From assembly GCA_002900995.3 (NCBI GenBank), contig CM035307.1, positions 3,906,001 through 3,970,000 on the forward strand: a stretch of DNA of 64,000 nucleotides, read 5' to 3'. Shown here piece by piece: positions 57,427 through 64,000 of the stretch (position 1 is its first letter; the number at the start of each line of letters is the position of its first letter). Position numbers and translations under genes: made by a program. Origin of the DNA: Ganoderma boninense. Lineage: Eukaryota > Basidiomycota > Agaricomycetes > Polyporales > Polyporaceae. The notes under the pieces were generated by a model, which was given only the letters and a program-made list of their open reading frames with translations, was not told the DNA's origin and made no database searches.

Positions 57427-58103
57427 ATGTGCGACATCGACGCACACCTACTCCGCCCAGGCGCCTTCGCCCGCACGCCCTTCGGCACGCCCTTCTTCGC
57501 CCTCATCACCGATCCCGACGCCGACGCCCCCGAGCTCGGCAAGCTGGAGGTAGGTGGGCAGATGCGCCACGAGCTCGCCGCCTGGGACAAGATCCAGCGC
57601 GCCCGCAGGCTCAAGCGCATCATGGACGACAGGCGGGCCGCACGAGCTGCCGCTGAGCACGCTCAGGCCCGGACCACCGTGCGCCGCCGCGTGCGCGGGC
57701 ATGCCTCCCCCAACTTCTTTGAGTTCGTGGACTGCGACGACGGCCGCCCCGCCGCGACTGGGCAGTGGCCGGTCATGCACACCACGGGGGAGCCTGAGGA
57801 GGCGGAGGGCGACTGCGAGGTCGACGGGTTCGTGCTCATTCACAGGCACCACGCGACCGGCTCTGTGTTCTGGAACCACCGCTCCCATTCCTCCCGGCCC
57901 CGCGGCCATGGGCGCCGCAGACGCCATCATGGCAAGGTGAGCCCCTTCAGAAATTTCGGGGACGGGGTCGGACTTGTATTGACACTCGGAACGATGCGCA
58001 GTACGATGATGACCTTGAATGGCTTGATGAGGATGAAGCAGGTCTGGGCCTCTGGCAGGCGTTCATGGACGTCCTTCGGCCTGTCGGCGAGATGGATTGG
58101 TAG
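57427..58103 (+). CDS. Family A protein, copy 5 (unknown function)
   Basis: Exons 57427-57936 and 58002-58103 with a 65-bp intron; 203 residues. The body resembles A2 and A3 (RRLKRIMDDRRAARAAAEH), not A1, although the flank and intron are A1-like. Motifs are intact and the tail reads LWQAFMDVLRPVGEMDW. Head-to-head with C3. Confidence 0.87.
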
Positions 58104-58940
58104 GCTTGGACCGTGAATGGCTGAGGATTCTGCGAGGCGTGTGGAGCTGGATGGCCGCCTCCCAACCCCCGCTCCCGGTTTGTCGTTGGAGCTACTAGTA
58201 CTGTGGTCGGCGAACCGAAGTGTTGGAGTGGCGGACTTCGGATTTTGATTCGGACTCGGACTGGACTATTCGTGTTGTCAGTGTTCTGGACACGGACCTG
58301 AGCACATATGGACTCATACTCGTAATTGTAGTTGTTTTCTTGTCCCTTGTCGAATAAGAATAGACAATTCTACCATAGCCTTGCTTGAGCGAGCGCAGTG
58401 TGACCCAGCCCTGTGTTCCGCTAGGCTGTCAAGCCGTATGTTCAGAGTACCGGCGAATGCATCGTGTAAGGTGCTCTTAATACCCGCATACAGCCATTGT
58501 CAGTCCCGCAGAAAGATCGCGCTCGATGTTGCGGCGATCCGTTGGAGATGGGATTGCGTATGCGCACGACTCCTAGGCGGAAGTCCGAGGGTTTTCCTAG
58601 TAAAGCAGCGGCCTAGTCGGCGGGATTGCTAAAAGGCCTGCAACCATGCTCCACATCGGACATGCCCCGGGCCGCAAGAAACCAAGATCGACGGGAGTTG
58701 GGGCACCGCCACACAAGATATGGTTCGGTAACCACATTTGCATGAAAAGGAGAGAGCTTACTGTACCAAATAATCAGCCTGCCATGAAACGGGTTGTAGG
58801 CCGGCTATCCGCTAATGAGGATCCAGCCAATGCTACTGGTAAATCTCACTGGGGGACGAGGTGAGCCAAGCTGTGACGAGTGCCATCAAGGCGCCGTCTA
58901 GTGGCAACCTCAAGCCTGAGTACAGAGGTCGGAAGGTTTA
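58104..58940. other. Intergenic stretch between A5 and K
   Basis: Mirror of 39306-40199. No supported gene. Confidence 0.45.
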
Positions 58941-59439
58941 CTATGGCGCGAAATGTACTAGTTCCTCCACAACCACCATGTTACTGGCAGTCCGGACAGC
59001 ATGACTGATTCGAAAGGCGAAGCGGCTTTTGCAAGTACCGCCAGGCCTCAACCCACGCCCAGAGCAGAGCAGTATTCCGAAATGGCCACCGAAGGCGAAG
59101 TATGGGGCTTGCGGACATACTCCCATGGCCGACACGGTGTTACTACGAACAGGAGGGTGAGAGGGGTCCAGAGCCGATGATGTACCATTGAATGCAGATG
59201 TACCCGAAACCAAGGGCGGGTATCGCAATGCCGCTGGCAGCAGTGGCTTTCTTCCCGTACAACTCAATTGAGAAATTTTCATGTTCTACGGAAGAGACGA
59301 CACTAAGAAACTCACCGCCGAACCAAGGCACTTCGCAGCTGCGGAACGACCAGGCGAGGACTTCTATGCACCGGCCACATGAATCATCCGCTATGAACCC
59401 CACTCGCCAAGCGGGCTGAACCTGCCAGGGGCCCAGCAC
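58941..59439 (-). other. Region K: conserved open frames, right arm
   Basis: Counterpart of 38801-39305 in the opposite orientation. Both frames are preserved (EVPWFGGEFLSVVSS; YFAFGGHFGILLCSGRG). Coding status is undecided. Confidence 0.3.
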
Positions 59440-59787
59440 CTCGGCTATAGTCCCCGGACGAAAATAGACCTCTGGCCCGCCTCAAATCCTTGCCTTCCAC
59501 CGAACATCCGCTGCGCACTGGGCGACTCCTCGAATAACCCCTGTTTTAACCACTATTCCACGGCAATGGCGGAACTGCTCCATTTGGATGCACGGAGACG
59601 GCTTGGCTAATTCCGTCGGCCAACGGCCGTCTTAGCACGGGACAGACGGGGCTCACATTCTACGGCGTGCTCTTCGCGCCAGATTGCCTCCTCCATCTCC
59701 GCCATCCTCCAGCATTGGTATCAGCCTCCTAGGGACGGACGGCGCAGCATGCGCCTCCTCGCTCGCAAATAGGCATGCCTGCAATCC

Positions 59788-59794
59788 TATAAAA
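59788..59794 (+). promoter_or_regulatory. TATA box of F3
   Basis: TATAAAA 96 bp upstream of the F3 start codon. Confidence 0.65.
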
Positions 59795-59883
59795 ACTCGC
59801 CTTGAGCATGCGCAGTCTATCCCTCCATCCGTCCACCCGTCCGCCCACTCACCCATCCGTACTCATAAGCACTCTCTTTTGTC

Positions 59884-60574
59884 ATGTTCTCCAAAAACAC
59901 CATCGCGCTGGCCCTCGTGCCCCTCGCTCTCCTTGCAGTCCTCCCCCAGGTGGCGTACGCCTCTCCCGCCCCCGCTCTCGAAGCCCGCGGCGACCTGCAC
60001 CCTGCCCTCAGGCGCAACTGGTACGTCTCTCAGGCATGCGCCTCTCGACGATGGAGACCGCGCCCGCATTGATATTGACGACGCATCCACAGGGCCGGCC
60101 CCGAGGGCCTGCCGAAGAGGGGCAAGAGCGGGGATCACGGCCATGCGAAGGACACGAAGAAGAAGCCCGGCAAGGACGGCAAGAAGAAGTCTACAAGGGA
60201 CCTCGTCGAGGACTACGACTGTAAGCAGTGGTTTTCAGCTTTTTTGTCGGGCTGTGGACGTGAAGGGGCGAGGGGACTTACGGGTGGATGTCGCAGTGTC
60301 CAAGAGGGACGGGAAGAAGGGCAAGCACGGCGAGAAGAAGGGCAAGTCTGAGAAGCACGCACGGGAGTACGATTGTAAGCGGATCTAGTCGTCTGTAGCC
60401 GCAACGCACTGTGTTGGGCTTACCGAACTGCGCATTACAGTGGAGGATCGGGATGGCGGTGATGGAAAGAACGGGACGCACAAGTCGGACGGAAAGGGCC
60501 ACAAGGGCCACAAGAACGGGATGGAGCATAAGAACGGTACGGAGGACAAGAGCCACAAGAACGGCAAGGATTAG
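59884..60574 (+). CDS. Family F secreted Lys/Gly/His-rich repeat protein, right-arm copy
   Basis: Exons 59884-60020, 60093-60220, 60297-60374 and 60441-60574, all in phase; 158 residues. Signal peptide MFSKNTIALALVPLALLAVL, then ASPAPALEAR, then a cationic repetitive chain: KKKPGKDGKKK, KKGKHGEKKGKSEKHARE and HKGHKNGMEHKNGTEDK. Exon boundaries fall between repeat groups, and exons 2 and 3 end with the similar EDYD and REYD. No cysteines and no domain. Compared with F2, substitutions preserve charge and repeat spacing. It is upstream of D3 on the same strand. Confidence 0.8.
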
Positions 60575-61430
60575 GACTCGAGCTGGGGAAGGGACGAATA
60601 CCCACTTCGTGTCGCTCGCGATATCACCCTCTTCGTGCTTTGGTTCTTGTTTGAATCTTCTTCGGGACAGAACAGACGTCTAGCTAGCAAAACGCATAGG
60701 GATTGGATATAGTTAACACTGTTAACATCCATTGTCATCATGTTGGGAATCACGACTTGATGATATATACCCTCACCGATATGAGCCAGCTACATCCGCC
60801 GCCGCCGCCGAGTGAAGTGCAATCGTCCGCCGACTCAGTCCGCCGAAAGCTGGACTTTAAACTCGTTGGAGCTCTTGACCTGAAATTCGTGGACGGCGGA
60901 GTTAGCGTCTTCAATTCGCGATGGTTGTGGCTATATGCGCACTCACCTACAATCACATCCGGCCCCCCAAGAAATGTCCAGGTATTCGGGTGCGGCCGCA
61001 TTGCATACCGTACCGCGATGACTTTCGGGGATTGCGGGTGTGAAAGACCAAGGAGTCACCGCGAGGTATGTTTCCCAGCCTTTCCGACTAACTCCATGTC
61101 GGCGATGCTCAAATGCGGCCATCAATGAACCCGCTCCGTCGACGAAAGCGAATTGGAGTGGCTGAATTAGGGGATTGGCACAGCCACACCGGATGGGAGC
61201 AGAACGTTTGGTACAGTAACAGCCGTCCAGCGGGGTCGGTGGGGTGTGGCTGCGTCGTAACCCCTGTTTAAGAGTGGCCATTCCGATCGGGACTAGGATC
61301 TGCCTGTTGTGGTTGAGCAGAGGTGGACGAGCGGACGCGGACTTCTTCAACGTACTAGTTATCGCCTTCGGTAGGAGTCGGTGGAGAATATGGGGACCCA
61401 CTGTCGCCTGCGCCAGAGAACGCGGCAGAG
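60575..61430. other. Intergenic stretch between F3 and D3
   Basis: Mirror of 36789-37655. It contains a short CCGCCGCCGCCG run near 60797. No supported gene. Confidence 0.45.
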
Positions 61431-61437
61431 TATAAAA
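61431..61437 (+). promoter_or_regulatory. TATA box of D3
   Basis: TATAAAA 108 bp upstream of the start codon. Confidence 0.65.
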
Positions 61438-61538
61438 GGTCCCGCATCATGCGCCTCCCTCCCCCAGCACAACAACTTCACACCGCCCAATATCTTCTAC
61501 ATCCACCCAAACCACACGTGTAATCAACTCTCTTCATC

Positions 61539-62491
61539 ATGTTCTCCAAGACGACTCTCGCCAAGTGCGCCCTCGCGCCCCTCGCAGCCGCCACCGTCCT
61601 CTCTACCCTCGTCTCCGTCTCGGCTACTCCCGCGCCTGCTCTCCAGGCCCGCGATGGCGGCTACGCCCCGTCGTCGTGGACGACGACGAGCAGCAGCTAC
61701 TGGCCCCAGAAGACTGGGGGCGGCCACGACGGGGGTGACTGCGGGTGCGACTTCGGATGGGACAAGGACCACGTGCCCAAGGTCACCCAGCCGAACAAGG
61801 ACGCCGTCTGGAAGGTCGGCAGCCAGCAGAAGGTCACCTGGTGAGTATATTCCTTCTGTGCTCCGACATGAAGCGGAATGGTACTTACCACGCGCGTACA
61901 GGGAGGTGAAGTGGGATGACAAAAAGAACGGTGGCAACGACGGCAAGGGTTGGCAAGACGGCAAGAACTGGAACGCCCGGCGAGATGGCCAGGATGGCAA
62001 GAACTGGGACGACGGCAAGAAGTGCCAGCAGTGGGGCAACGGCGACGGCAAGGACGGCAAGCAGCAGGGTTGCAAGGCCCGGCTCTTCCTCCGCAAGGGC
62101 GATGACGTTCCCTTCCGTAAGTCAACCTTTCATTGTTCGTTGCTTTGGACAGCGGTACTCACCCTACCTGCGTCGCGCAGTCATCCTCGCTGAGGGCTTT
62201 GACGTCAAGTCGGGCTCGGCCGACGTTACCGTCCCGAACGTCTTCTTCGGTCAAGACTACCGCGTTACCTGTACGTCAACTTCAGCCTTTGCCAATGACA
62301 TTGTACCTGGTCACTCACTTGTTTTCGCACTAGTATCGATCCGGGACGACAAGCCCGAGCTGCAGAGCAACAGCGAGAAGTTCAAGATCGGCAAGGACGA
62401 CAAGCAGTACGGCAACTTCTGCAAGGACGGCAAGGACAAGGATGGAAAGGACTGTAAGAACTGGAACAATGGCCAGAACGGCGGTCACTAA
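61539..62491 (+). CDS. Family D secreted KRE9/KNH-like protein, right-arm copy
   Basis: Exons 61539-61840, 61902-62116, 62181-62270 and 62334-62491; 254 residues. Features as in D1: signal peptide, SATPAPALQAR, a Thr/Ser-Tyr-Trp stretch, CGCDFGWD, then a KRE9/KNH-type domain whose two halves are separated by an Asp/Gly/Lys/Trp-rich insertion (KGWQDGKNWN; DGQDGKNWDDGKK) and a DGKD-rich tail with CKNWNNGQ. Cysteines before, inside and after the repeat are conserved in all D copies and could form disulphides. It is convergent with E3. Confidence 0.86.
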
Positions 62492-62773
62492 ACGCGCCAA
62501 ATCTCCATTGAATCTCCGTGCTTTACCCCCTTGCCCTCACATCCCATACATACCCTAGCATAACGATACCAATCCCGTTCTCCACTTCTTTACCGTTGTC
62601 GTGTAACTCTTGATGATACAGTATCAATATATTGCGAAGTGTTCCTACATATATGCACTTGTTCTGTCCATGATGCGCGTGAAAAAGTCAACGAAACCTT
62701 GAAAGTAGTCCGCCACGATCTATTCAGCATGCTATAACTTGTTCTGTCGTCAACACCCACCGAATTTACACAA

Positions 62774-64000
62774 TCACCAATCCGCAAAGCCCACGATCTT
62801 CCCGTCCCACGCCCACCAAATCTCCTCGTCCTCCTCGTCTTTCACGTTACCGTCGTCGACAGACTCGACAGAAGGCGTAGAACGCCACTCCTTCTCCACG
62901 TCCGCGTATGCCGACCCGCCCTTGCAGCCAATCCAAGCTCCCTCGGTCCGGACGCCCCTCGTCTTGGTCTTACTCTTCCCGGCGGAGATGGCGATGGGAG
63001 GTGCGACCGCGCCCGCGTCTTCGAGGAAGCCGTCGAGCACGCCGTCGAGCGTGCGCGTCAGGTTCTGCCGCGCCGCCCACGCTGGATGCAAGAACCGCCG
63101 CGGCGCGCGCAGGAACAGGTGCGTCTGGGTCGGCGCTGCAACAAAAACAACCACACAACGGAGACATTTGGGTCAGTCAAATTCTGCGGGCCGACGTGAT
63201 CGTGATGAAAGGGCGGGACTCACCTAGCTCGCTGGACATGTCGCCTTCGCCGTCCACCCAGGCGTTCATGAGTGTGCGGGACAGCAGGCGCTCGGCGGCG
63301 CGCAGGGCCAGCTGCTCCTCCGCATAGCTCAATTCTGGCGGCGCGGGAGACGCGGGGTGGGGACTTGGGGGCACGGATGCGGGAGGGTTGGACTTGGCCG
63401 GTGCGTGCGAAGGCTCGGGTGGCTTGGGGGTAGTCTGGGGTTCTGGCCCACCACGGGGTCCGCCGGAGAAGATGGAAGGGGATGGATGAACGTGAACGGC
63501 GTGGGCTTCACAGGAAGCGGTGTGGCAGGGATGTGGGGTGAGGGTAGGGACTCGGGAGATGGGGCGAGCGAGCGTTTCGGGGCGAAGGGGAGGGTGAGCG
63601 AGAGGATGGGGGACTCGAACCACCGTCGGAGGACACGTCTCTCGCGTCCTCGTCTTCGCTTCCGTCCTCCTCTGAACCGCTCCCTCCCTCTTCGTCTTCC
63701 TCTTCGCTATCATCGCCACAACAGCAGTCTTCGAACTCCTCACTGTCCTCCTCGCTATCGGATTCTCCTTCCGAATTGTCCTCGGCGTGGTCGCGTGCTG
63801 GGAGCTCGTATGGTCGCGTGCCCCAGACCTTGATGTCTAGACCGTCGATCGTGAGCACGATGCGGGCGCGCGCAGTGTTCGCACTTGGTCCCAGGACGAA
63901 CATGAGGTGCGCCGTGCCTCTACTCGGCCCCGCCACGCTGTTTGGCTGAACATTGAGGTGCCCGTTCTCGTCGCTGGTCGCAGTCTCTGCCTTCGTCTTG
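62774..64000 (-). pseudogene. Family E gene, right-arm copy, frameshifted and cut by the window end
   Basis: Exon 3 (63135-62774) and the 3' part of exon 2 (from the window end to 63224) are joined by an 88-bp intron (GTGAGT...TTGCAG). Relative to E1, two single-base deletions break exon 2: one in a C run near 63580 (four C instead of five) and one near 63445. Everything else, including the acidic repeats and the C-terminal WWAWDGKIVGFADW, is conserved. Exon 1 lies outside the window. Whether these are real mutations or consensus errors is open. Confidence 0.75.

Larger units (their letters stand above)
52619..64000. repeat. Right arm of the large inverted duplication
   Basis: Mirror of 34262-45930: A4, B2, C3, A5, K3, F3, D3, E3. 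The arm continues past the window end inside E3, so its outer limit is not visible. The start of the arm is interrupted by the second Gypsy element. Confidence 0.9.

Noticed and set aside
1..64000. CRISPR arrays, bacterial-type operons, ribosomal RNA genes
   Set aside because: No regularly spaced short repeats, no rRNA-like sequence, and all recognisable genes contain spliceosomal introns.

Overview
The window is nuclear DNA of a filamentous fungus, most likely a mushroom-forming basidiomycete (Agaricomycetes). The evidence is GC-rich coding sequence, compact genes split by 49-110 bp GT-AG introns, TATA boxes roughly 65-150 bp upstream of start codons, a secreted S10 carboxypeptidase, KRE9/KNH-like secreted proteins, and a chromodomain-bearing Ty3/Gypsy element (chromovirus). 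Two runs of exactly 100 N mark scaffold gaps.

Layout. (1) 1-4.8 kb: a decayed helical multi-exon gene, a NACHT-like NTPase fragment and AT-rich DNA. (2) 5215-10888: a chromovirus with identical 218-bp LTRs and a CTTAA target duplication. Its gag-pol frame carries three in-frame TGA stops and a nested 113-bp solo LTR with target duplication GTTGC. (3) 10.9-15.2 kb: first copy of a duplicated gene block: C1 (-), A1 (+), D1 (+). (4) 17-26.4 kb: apparently single-copy genes on the minus strand: a zinc-finger gene with frameshifts (G), an acidic Ser-rich protein (H), a second double-zinc-finger gene (I) and a serine carboxypeptidase (J). (5) 27.7-45.9 kb: the left arm of a large inverted duplication, in the order E(+), D(-), F(-), A2(-), C2(+), B1(-), A3(-). 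Its E-D-F part appears twice in direct orientation across the first N gap, almost certainly because two contig ends overlap and were not merged. (6) 45.9-52.6 kb: a retroelement-rich spacer with a complete 496-bp TRIM element, a Gypsy-type gag gene on the minus strand and the second gap. (7) 52.6-64 kb: the right arm in mirror order: A4(+), B2(+), C3(-), A5(+), F3(+), D3(+), E3(-).

How the genes relate. A and B are related two-exon genes for proteins of about 203-214 residues sharing PFGTPFF and ATGSVFWNH motifs, with no function I recognise. C is an unrelated three-exon gene of about 231 residues, always head-to-head with an A gene over a short shared promoter. This C-A pair is present three times. 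D and F are adjacent secreted proteins with similar N-termini and Lys/Gly/Asp-rich repeats; D contains a KRE9/KNH-type domain. E is a large acidic, Pro-rich protein of unknown role, convergent with D. The mobile elements show a clear order of events, because several insertions can be checked against paralogous empty sites in the same window.
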